Shown: positions 28,842 through 41,771 of the stretch, in pieces
Numbering within the stretch: position 1 is the first letter of the stretch
Layout of the letters: each line of letters begins with the position of its first letter
Assembly: GCA_009927575.1 (NCBI GenBank)
Contig: RFMS01000135.1
Location: 1 to 50,888 of the forward strand
Direction of reading: 5' to 3'
Source of the DNA: Actinomycetota bacterium
GTDB lineage: Bacteria; Actinomycetota; Actinomycetes; Nanopelagicales; Nanopelagicaceae
DNA length: 50,888 nucleotides
The notes under the pieces: model-generated
The model's input: the letters and a program-made list of their open reading frames with translations, nothing else
Told to the model about the DNA's origin: nothing
Databases searched by the model: none
Translations under genes and position numbers: made by a program

Positions 28842-30360
28842 AGGCGCAACATTTTCTGCGATATCTCCCGAAAGTTCGGAGTTTCGTGAACTACTTAATA
28901 TTGCCACTCGGTTGGCTGATAAAGATTCATCGATTTGGGGCGAAGCGGCTGCGCGCGAAGCAAAGATTCGACTAAATTGGGTTGAGCTCCCTGAGAGTTC
29001 ACGAGAGTTGCTTCCGCAATTGGATGCGCTCTCTGCGTGGGCGCGCGAGAAGGAACTTGGCTCGGTCGTTCTCTGTGGAATGGGTGGCTCATCACTTGCA
29101 CCAGAAGTTATCGCTGCTACGTACGGAAAAAGGCTGACCGTCCTTGATAGCACTGATCCTTCGCAGGTTATCGCTTCGATCCCTGAACGATTGTCACATT
29201 CGGTGATCGTGATTGGATCTAAATCTGGATCGACAATCGAAACTGCTTCTCAGAAAAGTTTTTATATCGATCTCTATCGTAAAGCTGGTTTAAACCCTGC
29301 CGAACATATTGTCATTGTTACTGATCCGGGCTCACCATTGGATATTCAATCTCGCGCTGACGGATTTCGTGTAATCAACGCTGACCCCAATGTCGGTGGA
29401 CGGTTTAGTGCGCTGAGTGCATTTGGCTTAACCCCAAGCGCTTTACTTGGAATCGACGTCTCAGTTCTTCTCGATGATGCGCTTGAAGCGAGTAAAGAAT
29501 TTGTCAGCACGATCTCGCCAGCGGTAACAGCAGCGCTCGCGCTTTCGAAATTCCCCTATGTTGGTTTTACCGACAGTGGAAGTAGCGTTCCTGGAATCAG
29601 CGATTGGATTGAACAACTTATTGCCGAATCCACTGGTAAAGAGAGCAAAGGACTCCTCCCTGTAGTTCTCGCTTCCGCAGATGACAAAGTGGGCGGCAAA
29701 CATCCCGTTGTCACGTTTGATGGTTCTGGTGATTTATCTGTCGTTGGACCACTCGGGGCTCAATTTATTTTTTGGGAGTGGGTTACAGCGTTATTGGGTT
29801 ATCTCTTGAAGGTTGACCCCTTTAATCAACCGAATGTGACGGAAGCCAAAGAACAAACCACCACTCTCCTTGATCGATGGCGCGGTGGCAAGGTTGAGGT
29901 ATCCCAGCCATCGGCGCGCGATGGCGATATTGAAATTTACTCTGACTCATCTGCAACTACTGTGCTTGCCGAATTAAAGAAAATGCATGGAAAAAGCTTT
30001 ATCGCGATCATGGCTTACTTAGATCGCACAAGCGATCATGCGCTCGCAGAAATTCGTTCACTTATTGCAGAGAAATTTGATGTACCAACAACTTTTGGCT
30101 GGGGACCGCGCTTTCTTCATTCAACTGGACAATTTCATAAAGGTGGGCCGCAAGTAGGTGGCTTTATCTCCATCACCGGTGGCGTTGAAAAAGATCTTGA
30201 GATTCCCGGCGCGCCATATAGTTTTGCAACGCTTGAAATGGCGCAAGCTCTCGGTGATTTTGAAGCGCTGGCGAAACGTAAATTACCAGTGGTGAGATTT
30301 CATCTCACTGACAGAAGAGCTGGAATCACAGAACTGCTCAGCGCAGTTCGATTGCTTTAA
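28825..30360 (+). CDS. pgi: Glucose-6-phosphate isomerase
   Basis: Tal-fused-type actinobacterial Pgi; VLCGMGGSSLAPEV, IVIGSKSGSTIETASQKSFY, FGWGPRFLHSTGQFHKGGP. Confidence 0.92.
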   Translation: MVITLKGATFSAISPESSEFRELLNIATRLADKDSSIWGEAAAREAKIRLNWVELPESSRELLPQLDALSAWAREKELGSVVLCGMGGSSLAPEVIAATYGKRLTVLDSTDPSQVIASIPERLSHSVIVIGSKSGSTIETASQKSFYIDLYRKAGLNPAEHIVIVTDPGSPLDIQSRADGFRVINADPNVGGRFSALSAFGLTPSALLGIDVSVLLDDALEASKEFVSTISPAVTAALALSKFPYVGFTDSGSSVPGISDWIEQLIAESTGKESKGLLPVVLASADDKVGGKHPVVTFDGSGDLSVVGPLGAQFIFWEWVTALLGYLLKVDPFNQPNVTEAKEQTTTLLDRWRGGKVEVSQPSARDGDIEIYSDSSATTVLAELKKMHGKSFIAIMAYLDRTSDHALAEIRSLIAEKFDVPTTFGWGPRFLHSTGQFHKGGPQVGGFISITGGVEKDLEIPGAPYSFATLEMAQALGDFEALAKRKLPVVRFHLTDRRAGITELLSAVRLL

Positions 30361-30368
30361 AACTAAAT

Positions 30369-30713
30369 TTATTCGTCGTCGCCGCGTAATTTTTTCAGCG
30401 CATCAGAGAGAATTTTTGTCGCTTCCGCTTCAGTCCGTCGCTCTTTTACATACGCGAGGTGAGTCTTATACGGTTCATTTTTTAGCGGGCTAGGTGGATT
30501 GTTCTTATCTCTGCCTGCAGGAAAACCGCAACGAGGGCAATCCCATTCATCCGGAACTGTAACTGTGCCATCTTCTGCAAATGAAGGTTTTGTTTCATGA
30601 CCGTTGAGGCACCAGTAAGAGACGCGGAAACGAGCGATTGCTTCGCCACGTTCGGCTTCTCCCATAGGACCTGCACCAACACGCGATCCGCGAATTGCGC
30701 TACCACCGGCCAT
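30369..30713 (-). CDS. rbpA: RNA polymerase-binding protein RbpA
   Basis: MAGGSAIRGSRVGAGPMGEAERGEAIARFRVSYWCLNGHETKPSFA...WDCPRCGFPAGRD. Confidence 0.97.
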   Translation of the reverse strand: MAGGSAIRGSRVGAGPMGEAERGEAIARFRVSYWCLNGHETKPSFAEDGTVTVPDEWDCPRCGFPAGRDKNNPPSPLKNEPYKTHLAYVKERRTEAEATKILSDALKKLRGDDE

Positions 30714-30782
30714 TTTTTCTCCTTACTTGTCTAACAATTTAAATTTTCTAGCATTTTAATTCTTTTAACTTCTATTTTGTTC

Positions 30783-31010
30783 CTACTTCAAAAGCAAACT
30801 TAACGCCACAACTGCAGCGAACCAGAGCCCTCCGACGACGATTGTGATGCGATCAAGATTTCGTTCAACGACAGATGACCCGCCGTATGTTGACGAGACG
30901 CCACCACCAAAGAGATCCGAAAGCCCTGATCCTTTACCTTTGTGAAGGAGGACGAGCATGATCATCAATACGCTGGTGATGATAAGAATTATTGAGAGAG
31001 CTAATTTCAC
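30783..31010 (-). CDS. secG: Preprotein translocase subunit SecG
   Basis: 75 aa; LLHKGKGSGLSDLFGGGVSSTYGGSSVVERNLDRITI. Confidence 0.95.
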   Translation of the reverse strand: MKLALSIILIITSVLMIMLVLLHKGKGSGLSDLFGGGVSSTYGGSSVVERNLDRITIVVGGLWFAAVVALSLLLK

Positions 31011-31015
31011 GGGCG

Positions 31016-31792
31016 TCAGGATACCCGATGGAACTTACAGATGCGGGCAAACTCTTCAGGGTCAAGGCTCGCTCCGCCTACAAGCGCACCATCAACGTCT
31101 GGCTGGCGCATGATGTCGACGATATTGGCTGACTTCACTGAACCGCCATAAAGAATGCGCGCGTTTTCAGCGATTTCATCACTTCCAATTTTCTTCAATT
31201 CACTTCGAATTGCGGCGCAAACTTCTTGCGCATCTTCAGGAGTAGCAGTTCGTCCTGTTCCGATGGCCCAGACAGGTTCATACGCAAAAACAATCTTCTT
31301 CAAATCTGGTTTATGGAACCCCTTAAGTCCGGCTCGCACCTGCTCAAGTACAAACTCAACATGAGTTCCTGCTTCACGGATAGGAAGTTCTTCGCCAATG
31401 CAGAAAATCGGAGTTAACTCGTGCGCAAGCGCCGCTTTGATCTTTCGATTAAGAAGTTCATCGCTTTCATGGTGAATTGCACGTCGCTCGGAATGCCCCA
31501 CTAAAACAAATGTGCAACCTAATTTGCCCAACATTGAACCTGAAATATCGCCAGTAAATGCGCCTGAATTTTCCGGTGAGAGATCTTGCGCACCATAAGT
31601 AAGTCGCAATCGATCGCCATCGATCAGGGTTTGGATCGATCGAATATCGGTAAATGGCGGGATGATGGTGATATCCACTGCATCGTATTCACGATCTTCA
31701 ATCGAGTACGCGAGCTTTTGCGCGACCGCAATCGCTTCAAGATGATTGAGATTCATCTTCCAATTACCAGCGATTAATGGCTTGCGTGACAT
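31016..31792 (-). CDS. tpiA: Triosephosphate isomerase
   Basis: [59 protein letters not shown]. Confidence 0.98.
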   Translation of the reverse strand: MSRKPLIAGNWKMNLNHLEAIAVAQKLAYSIEDREYDAVDITIIPPFTDIRSIQTLIDGDRLRLTYGAQDLSPENSGAFTGDISGSMLGKLGCTFVLVGHSERRAIHHESDELLNRKIKAALAHELTPIFCIGEELPIREAGTHVEFVLEQVRAGLKGFHKPDLKKIVFAYEPVWAIGTGRTATPEDAQEVCAAIRSELKKIGSDEIAENARILYGGSVKSANIVDIMRQPDVDGALVGGASLDPEEFARICKFHRVS

Positions 31793-31835
31793 GGTGTCCT
31801 CTCGTTCTGCGGCGTTACTAAAATTTCAAATACTT

Positions 31836-33049
31836 TTAAAAGCCCAGAGCTTTCAACCCTGGTAGTTCTTTTCCTTCTAAGTACTCAAGCGATGCGCCAC
31901 CACCGGTTGAGATGTAGCCGAACTGCGAATCTTTAAATCCTAGTGCGCGAACTGCTGCTGCAGAATCTCCCCCGCCAACAACCGCAAGTCCATCAACTTC
32001 GGTAAGCGCTTGAGCGACCACACGAGTTCCTTCAGAAAAATGCGAGAACTCAAATACGCCCATCGGCCCATTCCAAAATACCGTTTTACATTGACGAATC
32101 GCTTCGGCAAAGCGAGCTGCGGATTTTGGTCCGATATCTAGCCCCATCTGATCGCTCGGCATTTCGTCCGCACTGACCAGAGTGGGATTGTCATTTTCAA
32201 ATTTCGGTGCCACGACAATATCTGTAGGCAGTAAGAATTCAACGCCACGTGATTCTGCTCGCGCTAATAACTCTTTAACGGTCTCAAGAGATTCCATATC
32301 GACGAGCGAGGTTCCGATTTCTTTTCCTTGCGCAGCCAAAAATGTGAAGACCATCCCGCCACCAATTGCCATCACATTTACTTTGTCCAATAAATTAGAG
32401 ATAACACCAATCTTGTCAGCAACTTTTGCTCCTCCGAGAATGACGCCATAAGGACGAGCCGGAGTTTCGGTAAGTTTCTTCAGTACATCAACTTCGGCGG
32501 AGACAAGTTCGCCAGCAGCATGTGGCAGTAATTGTGCTACTTCAAAGACAGAGGCGTGTTTGCGATGAACAGCGCCAAAGCCATCCCCCACATAAAAATC
32601 AGCAAAGCTCGCCAACTTCTTTGCGAAAGTTGCTCGCTCTGTTTCATCTTTACTGGTCTCGGCGGCTTCATAACGAACATTCTCTAGGAGGACTACTCCA
32701 CCACTGCTGGTGGTTTTTCCGTCAGTGAGTTCTTGAACTGCACGTTCTGCATCCGGTCCGATCGTGTCCTTCGCAAATCTCACAGGACGTTGGAGAAGTT
32801 CACTTAAACGTATTGCTACCGGAGCAAGGGAGAGTTCAGGTTTTCTCTCTCCTTTAGGTCTCCCTAAATGTGCACAGATAACTAGTGAAGCGCCACCTTC
32901 TAATAAAGCGTTGATTGTTGGTAGCGATGCACGGATACGTCCATCATCAGTAATGGCGCCATCTTTTAATGGCACATTGAGATCACAGCGCAAAAGCACT
33001 CGTTTACCGCGTACGTTCAACGCGTGTAAACCCGTCGAAGCAACCGACA

Positions 33050-33050
<1 letters not shown>
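31836..33050 (-). CDS. pgk: Phosphoglycerate kinase
   Basis: RGKRVLLRCDLNVPL, LGRPKGERKPELSLAPVAIRL, WNGPMGVFEF, VVGGGDSAAAV. Confidence 0.98.
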
Positions 33051-34060
<1,010 letters not shown>

Positions 34061-34108
34061 TCACTGACTTTCACAGATTACGACCACCACTTTGTGATGG
34101 GACGAATC

Positions 34109-35086
34109 TTACCCCAACATATCTGGCGTCAGGCCTGCTTCTGTATCTGGAATACCGAGATCGTGCGCACGCTTATCTGCCATTGCGAGCAATCTGCGAA
34201 TTCGTCCTGCGATTGCATCTTTTGTCATCGGCGGTGACGCGAGCGAGCCGAGTTCTTCCAAACTCGCTTGGCCATGTTGAATTCTTAACTCACCGGCCTC
34301 TTTCAAATGCTGCGGAATATCTGCGGCAAGAATCTCCATCGCGCGTTGCACACGTGCGGAGGCTGCAACTGCGGCACGAGCCGAGCGACGTAAATTCGCA
34401 TCATCAAAATTTGCAAGTCGGTTCGCAGTTGCGCGAACTTCTCGTCGCATTCGCCGCTCTTCCCACGCAAGAACGCTTTCATGCGCGCCCAGTCGAGTGA
34501 GGAGTACTCCAATGGCATCGCCATCTCGAATGACAACGCGATCAACACCGCGAACTTCTCGCGCTTTCGCAACAATTCCTAAACGTCGCGCAGATCCGAC
34601 AAGTGCAAGCGCAGCTTCAGGTCCAGGACAGGTAATCTCAAGCGCAGATGAACGACCTGGTTCAGTCAGTGAACCGTGAGCGATAAATGCGCCGCGCCAT
34701 GCAGCTTCTGCATCACAGAGCGATGCAGAGACAACTTGTGGTGGCAATCCTCGAACTGGTCGACCATTTGAATCAACAAGTCCAGTCTGTCGCGCAAGTG
34801 CATCGCCATCTTTAATGACGCGCACTACATAACGACTTCCTTTTCGCAATCCACCTGATGTAATAACTGCTAAATCACTTTCGTGGCCATACACATCAGA
34901 GATATCTTTTCGTAGGCGACGAGCGCTCTGTGCGGTATCTAGTTCAACTTCGATCATGATTTTGCCAGAAGTAATGTGTAACCCTCCAGCAAACCTCAAA
35001 ATTGCTGAGACTTCTGCTTTGCGGCAACAAGGCTTTGTAATGGAGAGTCGACTTAACTCATCCTTTACTGATGCAGTCATTGCCAT
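34109..35086 (-). CDS. whiA: DNA-binding protein WhiA
   Basis: 325 aa; [43 protein letters not shown]-like [34 protein letters not shown]. Confidence 0.96.
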   Translation of the reverse strand: MAMTASVKDELSRLSITKPCCRKAEVSAILRFAGGLHITSGKIMIEVELDTAQSARRLRKDISDVYGHESDLAVITSGGLRKGSRYVVRVIKDGDALARQTGLVDSNGRPVRGLPPQVVSASLCDAEAAWRGAFIAHGSLTEPGRSSALEITCPGPEAALALVGSARRLGIVAKAREVRGVDRVVIRDGDAIGVLLTRLGAHESVLAWEERRMRREVRATANRLANFDDANLRRSARAAVAASARVQRAMEILAADIPQHLKEAGELRIQHGQASLEELGSLASPPMTKDAIAGRIRRLLAMADKRAHDLGIPDTEAGLTPDMLG

Positions 35087-35114
35087 AGCGCCTCCATGAG
35101 CCGTATCTAAACAC

Positions 35115-36044
35115 TTACCGCGAAAAAATGTGGCTGATTACTGAAGTTAATTTCTCTGGATCGTGGTGCAAACTCCCTGGTGATGCGAGATCTGCCACAA
35201 CTAATTGGCCACCCATCGCAGTAATCGTTGCTGCCAGCTCATTCTTGTCGCTGACTACTGAAGAATCTGCTAGTGCAATATCGCAGGAAAATGACGGTGC
35301 ATATTTCTTCAAAACTGCCAGATGTTCCGCGGGTGAACTTCCTGCGAGCTCTTCGCCATGAATCGAGGGCGAAGCATCGAGGTTGAGCAAGACAAGTTTT
35401 TTCGCAGGAGATTTCACAATCGCATCGAGTTGTTGCGTCACCAAGAAATGCGGAAGAACACTCGAAAACCAAGATCCTGGTCCGATTGTTATCCAGTCGG
35501 CTTCTGCAATTGCACGCAATCCTTCACTGGTAGGGGTGGGATTGGTTGGAATAAGTGCAAGTGATTCAAGTTTTCCTTTAGCGGTTGCTACTTCTTTCTG
35601 ACCGCGAATAATTTTTCGACCAACTGATGTTTGAAACGTTCCTTCAATATCAAGTGGTTCTAACGCCATCGGCAGGACTTGTCCCACTACTTTCAAAAGT
35701 TGTGCAACGCGATTGAGGCCAAGAACTGGATCGCCATCTTTATCCCAGAGAGCAGTAAGAAGAAGATTTCCAACCGCATGGCCATCCATGGGACCTTGGG
35801 ATGTAAATCGATACTGCATGATCTCGGCCCAACTTCTACCCCATTCATCATCACCGCATAACGCGGCAAGCGCCATTCGAAGATCGCCGGGTGGCAACAT
35901 ATGAAATTCATCGCGAAGTCTTCCGCTTGATCCACCGTTATCTGCCACAGTGACAATAGCGGTGATCTTCTCCGTTACTCGTCGAAGTGCCGTTAATGTC
36001 GCAGCAAGTCCATGCCCACCGCCGAGCGCAACAACTTTCACCAC
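35115..36044 (-). CDS. yvcK: YvcK/CofD-like gluconeogenesis factor
   Basis: [59 protein letters not shown]. Confidence 0.96.
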   Translation of the reverse strand: MVKVVALGGGHGLAATLTALRRVTEKITAIVTVADNGGSSGRLRDEFHMLPPGDLRMALAALCGDDEWGRSWAEIMQYRFTSQGPMDGHAVGNLLLTALWDKDGDPVLGLNRVAQLLKVVGQVLPMALEPLDIEGTFQTSVGRKIIRGQKEVATAKGKLESLALIPTNPTPTSEGLRAIAEADWITIGPGSWFSSVLPHFLVTQQLDAIVKSPAKKLVLLNLDASPSIHGEELAGSSPAEHLAVLKKYAPSFSCDIALADSSVVSDKNELAATITAMGGQLVVADLASPGSLHHDPEKLTSVISHIFSR

Positions 36045-36926
36045 TTACCGCTCACGTCCTAAATCACGATGCGCGACTTGCACAGAAACTTTCTCTGTTC
36101 CTGGAAACGAAACGTTCGATAGTCGATTACGAAGTTCGGCAGCGATGGCAACGCTTCGATGTTTTCCGCCAGTGCATCCCACAGCGAGCGTTATAAATTT
36201 TTTGCCTTCGCGAATATATCCTGGCGCTACCGATTGAAAGAGCGAAACATATTTTGAGAGAAAGTCATTTACATTTGGTGCATTGAGAACCATCTCGCTT
36301 ACTTGGCTATCGGTTCCATTCAATGGTCGAAGCTCAGGAATCCAATGTGGATTCGGGATGAATCGACAATCCATGACTAAATCAGCATCGACTGGAATTC
36401 CGTATTTATATCCGAACGAAAGCACATTAACCGCCAGGTCTACGACGCCATCGTTATGAAATAGTTCGCCAGTTTTCTTCTCAAGTTGGTGAATATTCAA
36501 TTCGCTACTATCGATAATCAGGTCCGCGCTTGATCGTAAATCGTTGAGCTTTGTACGTTCGCGTGCGATGCCATCAACAATCCGATCGCCTGCTTGTAAC
36601 GGATGTGGTCGACGGGTGGATTCAAAGCGACGAACGAGCGCATCATCTGACGCATCGACAAAGAGAATTCTCTTAGAAATCCCCTTCTCTCCAACTTCAG
36701 CCAACGACTTGTTGAGATCGTCAAAAAATTCTCGCCCTCGAACATCTACGACGACTGCTATTGCGCTGACGGTTTTCTCCGTTAATTCAAAGAGGTGCGG
36801 CAACATCGCTGGCGGAAGATTGTCGATGACATACCAGCCAGCATCTTCCATTGCGTGTGCGATAGTTGATCGCCCAGCACCACTCATGCCGGTAATAACT
36901 ACCAATTCGCGCTTCACACCCGCCAT
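36045..36926 (-). CDS. rapZ: RNase adapter RapZ / YvcJ nucleotide-binding protein
   Basis: LVVITGMSGAGRSTIAHAMEDAGWYVIDNLPPAMLP, FGYKYGIPVDADLVMDCRFIPNPHW, LAVGCTGGKHRSVAIAAEL. Confidence 0.96.
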   Translation of the reverse strand: MAGVKRELVVITGMSGAGRSTIAHAMEDAGWYVIDNLPPAMLPHLFELTEKTVSAIAVVVDVRGREFFDDLNKSLAEVGEKGISKRILFVDASDDALVRRFESTRRPHPLQAGDRIVDGIARERTKLNDLRSSADLIIDSSELNIHQLEKKTGELFHNDGVVDLAVNVLSFGYKYGIPVDADLVMDCRFIPNPHWIPELRPLNGTDSQVSEMVLNAPNVNDFLSKYVSLFQSVAPGYIREGKKFITLAVGCTGGKHRSVAIAAELRNRLSNVSFPGTEKVSVQVAHRDLGRER

Positions 36927-36939
36927 CTTGCTCCCCCTG

Positions 36940-38931
36940 TCAAGCACCATCTTGATCAGCACTATTTGGTTGAGAAGTATCAGCCTCTGGTTTTTCGCTT
37001 CTCTCATGATCTTGATTCACCGCATCGCTCACGAGAATCTCACCAGTTGCTGCATCGACTCCTTCATATGCTGCTGCACTATCTAGATGCTTTCGAATAA
37101 TTTCCGCAATCTTCTCTCCGATGCCGGGAACCTGCGCGATCTCCGAGAGATCTGCTTTCTTAAGTGCTGCTACCGAACCGAATACTTCAAGTAGCGCCGA
37201 AATTCTCGCGCTTCCCAACATCGGAATATCGTCGAGTAGCGATTCCAACATCATGCGTGATCGTTTCGATCGGTGATACGTAATCGCAAATCTATGGGCT
37301 TCATCTCTAATTCTTTGGAAGAGATAGAGCGCTTCGCTGTGGCGAGGAAACATGATTGGTTCGCTTCGCCCTGGCAAGAAAACTTCTTCTAATCGCTTAG
37401 CAAGTCCACAGATTGGAATTTCAGTAATGCCAAGTTCGGAGAGTGCGCGCGCTGCAGCATTTACTTGTCCTTTACCGCCATCAACGATGATTAACTGTGG
37501 CGGGTAGGCAAAACGTGGACGAGCACCACCTGCTAATTCAACTTCCTGATGATCAATCTCTTTCTCAGCCAAATAGCGCTTCAAACGTCGCGTCAATACT
37601 TGATGCATTGCGCTGGTGTCATCGACAACGCTCTCATCGATAATTCCGAATCGTCGATAATCACTCTTCTTTGGCTGACCATCTTCAAAGACCACCATTG
37701 AAGCAACCACGTTGGTGCCTTGGAAATTTGAAATATCAAAGCATTCAATTCTCAACGGCAGTTCGGGTAAATCCAGAGCATTGGCAATCTCTTCCAACGC
37801 TCGACCGCTTACACCTGCATCATTTGCGCGTTTGCTTAAGAATTGAATTAAAGCTTGATGGGCGTTTCGCTTTACCGTGTGAAGCAACTCTAGTTTTTCA
37901 CCGCGTTGCGGAAGTCGAATTTCAGATGCTCCGCGTTCTTTGAGCCAATCATTAATGGGATCCTCAGCCTTAATTGCAAAATTGACGTTAATTTCTCGAG
38001 GAACGTCGAACTCTGAGTAGATCATCTGTAACGCAGTCGCATACGGTGAGTCCTCTTCTGGAATTTCTTGGAGGTCTACTACCCATGATCGTGAGCCAAC
38101 AATCCGTCCATGTCTCACGATGAAAAGTGAGAATGCTGCGTGCGTTATATCTTCATGAATTGCAAGGAAATCAGCAGAGAGTTCTTGTGAGAGTGCGGCA
38201 TCGCTCGACTCTTGTGCTTTTGTCAGCGCACCAAGTTGGTCCCGAATTTTCGCAGCTTTTTCAAACTCTTCCGATGCTGCGGCAGCGTGCATTTCGCTCT
38301 CTAATTTCTTCGCGATCTCACTGCCATCGGAATCAAGAAATTTTGTCAGGGATTTGGCGAGCTCTCGATGCTCACCTTGCGATATCCATTCAACGCATGG
38401 TGCGCTGCATTTTCCAATATCCCCAAGTAAACATTGTCGTTTTGTTCGTCTCGCCTGCTGAAAATTGCTTTCAGAACATGACCGTACTGGAAAGAGTTTG
38501 AGGAGAACGTCGTATGTGCTACGAAGCGCCCAAGCATGAGCATAAGGACCAAAATACTTAACACCTTTTCCTCGTTGACGACGGGTAATGAATATTCTGG
38601 GATATTCATCGTTCAAAGAAATCGCTAAATATGGATATGACTTATCGTCTTTGAATTGCACGTTAAATCGTGGATTCTCGCTCTTGATCCACGTAAATTC
38701 CAATTGCAAGGCTTCAACTTCGGTAGATACGACGGTCCAATCCACACGTGAAGCAGCTTCAACCATGCGTTGAGTTTTTTGCGTTAACTGCGTTTGAAAA
38801 TATGAATTCAAGCGATTTTTTAGCGATCTCGCTTTACCTACGTAAATGACGCGATCATCGTGATCAAAAAATCGATACACACCAGGAGCATCCGGAACAG
38901 AAGTTGGCCGATAACTTTGTGGGTCAGCCAT
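36940..38931 (-). CDS. uvrC: Excinuclease ABC subunit C
   Basis: GIY-YIG N-terminus PGVYRFFDHDDRVIYVGKARSLKNRL; FDISNFQGTNVVASMVVFEDG; C-terminal HhH. Confidence 0.98.
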   Translation of the reverse strand: MADPQSYRPTSVPDAPGVYRFFDHDDRVIYVGKARSLKNRLNSYFQTQLTQKTQRMVEAASRVDWTVVSTEVEALQLEFTWIKSENPRFNVQFKDDKSYPYLAISLNDEYPRIFITRRQRGKGVKYFGPYAHAWALRSTYDVLLKLFPVRSCSESNFQQARRTKRQCLLGDIGKCSAPCVEWISQGEHRELAKSLTKFLDSDGSEIAKKLESEMHAAAASEEFEKAAKIRDQLGALTKAQESSDAALSQELSADFLAIHEDITHAAFSLFIVRHGRIVGSRSWVVDLQEIPEEDSPYATALQMIYSEFDVPREINVNFAIKAEDPINDWLKERGASEIRLPQRGEKLELLHTVKRNAHQALIQFLSKRANDAGVSGRALEEIANALDLPELPLRIECFDISNFQGTNVVASMVVFEDGQPKKSDYRRFGIIDESVVDDTSAMHQVLTRRLKRYLAEKEIDHQEVELAGGARPRFAYPPQLIIVDGGKGQVNAAARALSELGITEIPICGLAKRLEEVFLPGRSEPIMFPRHSEALYLFQRIRDEAHRFAITYHRSKRSRMMLESLLDDIPMLGSARISALLEVFGSVAALKKADLSEIAQVPGIGEKIAEIIRKHLDSAAAYEGVDAATGEILVSDAVNQDHERSEKPEADTSQPNSADQDGA

Positions 38932-38933
38932 TG

Positions 38934-41771
38934 TTATTTCTTCAAAATCTCCGCAAGGAATTTGCCGGTATAACTCGATTTGTTCTTCGCCACTTGCTCT
39001 GGCGTGCCTTCGGCAATAATCGTTCCACCTTTATCGCCACCATCTGGACCCATATCAATTACCCAATCGGCAGATTTGATGACATCGAGGTTGTGTTCAA
39101 TAACAATCACAGTATTGCCGGTATCGACCAGGCGTTGGAGAACATGGAGTAATTTATTAACATCTTCAAAGTGAAGTCCGGTAGTTGGTTCATCCAATAC
39201 ATAAATAGTGCGACCAGTCGATCGTCGTTGTAACTCAGTAGCTAATTTCACTCGTTGAGCTTCGCCACCTGAAAGAGTTGGCGCTGATTGACCGAGGCGG
39301 ACATATCCCAACCCCACATCGAGCATTGTTTTGAGATAACGATGAATTGAAGGGATGGATTCAAAGAACTCGACAGCTTTCTCAATCGGCATATCGAGAA
39401 CTTCTGCAATGGTTTTTCCTTTGTAATGAACTTCCAACGTTTCACGGTTATATCGGGCACCGTGGCAGACCTCGCATGGCACGTAAACATCTGGCAAGAA
39501 ATTCATTTCAATCGTTATCGTGCCGTCACCAGCGCAATTTTCACAGCGTCCGCCTTTCACGTTAAATGAGAAGCGACCTTGCTGATAGCCACGAACTTTT
39601 GCTTCAGTTGTTTCTGCGAATAGCGCTCTTACTTTGTCAAAGACTCCTGTGTATGTAGCAGGATTAGATCGCGGGGTTCGTCCAATTGGTGATTGATCAA
39701 CATGGACAACTTTGTCGAGATGATCGAGACCGGTGATTGTTCGATGTCGACCAGGAACGAGTCGTGCGCCATTTAATTTATTGGCAAGTACCGTGTAGAG
39801 AATGTCGTTGACGAGAGTGGATTTACCAGACCCACTCACTCCTGTGACGGCAACAAAAGCAGCAAGTGGGAATGTTGCGTCAATTGTTTTGAGGTTGTTC
39901 TCTCTCGCTTCTTTGACGACCAATTGCTTCTTTGAATTTATCGGGCGTCTCACTTTTGGAATAGAGATCGATTTTCTTCCAGAAATATATGCGCCAGTAA
40001 TAGATTTCTTATTATTAACAAGCTCTTCGTAATTACCGCTGACGACAATTTCACCACCGTGTTCACCAGCTCCAGGACCAATATCAACGATCCAATCTGC
40101 GGTCCGGATAGTGTCCTCATCGTGTTCGACAACAATGAGCGTATTTCCTAAATCTCGTAAATGAGTCAGGGTTTCGATTAATCGTCGATTGTCACGTTGA
40201 TGCAGGCCGATACTCGGTTCATCGAGAACGTAAAGAACACCGACTAAGCCCGATCCAATTTGTGTTGCTAATCGAATGCGTTGCGCTTCGCCACCAGAAA
40301 GGGTTGCAGCTGGTCGTTCGAGCGATAAATAATCCAATCCAACATCAAGGAGAAAACCAAGTCGCGAATGAACTTCTTTCAGAACACGCTCCGCGATCTT
40401 CGCTTCGCGCGCGGTGAGCTCTAATTTTTTGAGAAATGCAGCGCAATCTTCAATTGAGAGTTCACATACTTGCGCGATGCTTTTTCCACCTAGCTTTACT
40501 GCGAGAACTTCTGGCTTAAGTCGGGTTCCTTTACATACGTGACACGGCGTTTCACGCATATACGATTCATATTTTTCACGGCTGTAATCACTATCGGTTT
40601 CACCATGTTTACGCTGGATAAACGGCATCACTCCTTCAAAGCCCGTTGAATAATTCCGCACTCGACCATACCGATTTTTATACTTCACATGCACTTCGTA
40701 GTCGTAGCCATGGAGAATTGCCGTTCGTGCTTTCTCGGAAAGTTTCTTCCACGGAGTTGAAAGTGAAAATTTCACATCGCCGGCGAGTGCTTCAAGAAGT
40801 CGCAAGAAATACTCGGACGTTGCGCGCGATGCCCATGGCGCGATAGCGCCATCATTGATAGAGAGTGAATCATCAGGAATAACGAGATCTTCATCGACTT
40901 CTAGTTTTGTTCCAATGCCGGTGCATTCAGGGCATGCACCAAATGGTGAATTGAACGAGAACGATCGAGGTTCCATCTCTTCAAATGAGAGTTCACAGTC
41001 ATGGCAGGCAAGTTTTTCGCTATATGTACGTTCTTTTTCATCGCTCTTACTATCAACAAAATCCAAAGTGACAAGTCCGTTTGCTAAACGTAAGGCTGTT
41101 TCGATGGAGTCTGTGAGGCGTTGCTTCGATTCTGGTTTAGCGGTCAAACGATCAATCACCACTTCAATTGTGTGCTTCTCTTGCTTCTTCAATTTTGGAG
41201 GTTCAGTAAGTGCAATCGTTGTGCCATCAACTCGAGCTCGTGAATAACCTTGCGAAACAAGATCTTTAAATAAGTCGACGAATTCACCCTTACGAGCTCT
41301 GATCATTGGTGCAAGAACTTGGAACTTGGTCTCTGGTGGTAATGAAAGAATTTGATCAACAATATTCTGCGGAGTTTGCCGAGTAATTGGCTTGCCGCAA
41401 TTAGGACAGTGTGGTCGACCTGCTCGAGCAAAGAGAAGACGTAGATAATCGTAAACCTCAGTAATCGTTCCTACCGTTGAACGAGGATTTCGATTGGTTG
41501 ATTTTTGATCGATAGAGACCGCTGGTGAGAGACCTTCAATAAAATCCACATCGGGCTTATCCATCTGTCCCAGAAATTGGCGCGCATATGCGGAGAGCGA
41601 TTCAACATACCGGCGTTGACCCTCAGCAAAAATCGTGTCGAACGCGAGTGATGATTTTCCTGACCCAGAAAGACCGGTAAACACAATCATCGCGTTGCGC
41701 GGTAGATCGAGTGAAACATTCTTCAGATTATGTTCACGAGCACCACGAACGATTAATCTTTCTGACATCAC
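38934..41771 (-). CDS. uvrA: Excinuclease ABC subunit A
   Basis: 945 aa; [80 protein letters not shown]. Confidence 0.98.
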   Translation of the reverse strand: MMSERLIVRGAREHNLKNVSLDLPRNAMIVFTGLSGSGKSSLAFDTIFAEGQRRYVESLSAYARQFLGQMDKPDVDFIEGLSPAVSIDQKSTNRNPRSTVGTITEVYDYLRLLFARAGRPHCPNCGKPITRQTPQNIVDQILSLPPETKFQVLAPMIRARKGEFVDLFKDLVSQGYSRARVDGTTIALTEPPKLKKQEKHTIEVVIDRLTAKPESKQRLTDSIETALRLANGLVTLDFVDSKSDEKERTYSEKLACHDCELSFEEMEPRSFSFNSPFGACPECTGIGTKLEVDEDLVIPDDSLSINDGAIAPWASRATSEYFLRLLEALAGDVKFSLSTPWKKLSEKARTAILHGYDYEVHVKYKNRYGRVRNYSTGFEGVMPFIQRKHGETDSDYSREKYESYMRETPCHVCKGTRLKPEVLAVKLGGKSIAQVCELSIEDCAAFLKKLELTAREAKIAERVLKEVHSRLGFLLDVGLDYLSLERPAATLSGGEAQRIRLATQIGSGLVGVLYVLDEPSIGLHQRDNRRLIETLTHLRDLGNTLIVVEHDEDTIRTADWIVDIGPGAGEHGGEIVVSGNYEELVNNKKSITGAYISGRKSISIPKVRRPINSKKQLVVKEARENNLKTIDATFPLAAFVAVTGVSGSGKSTLVNDILYTVLANKLNGARLVPGRHRTITGLDHLDKVVHVDQSPIGRTPRSNPATYTGVFDKVRALFAETTEAKVRGYQQGRFSFNVKGGRCENCAGDGTITIEMNFLPDVYVPCEVCHGARYNRETLEVHYKGKTIAEVLDMPIEKAVEFFESIPSIHRYLKTMLDVGLGYVRLGQSAPTLSGGEAQRVKLATELQRRSTGRTIYVLDEPTTGLHFEDVNKLLHVLQRLVDTGNTVIVIEHNLDVIKSADWVIDMGPDGGDKGGTIIAEGTPEQVAKNKSSYTGKFLAEILKK

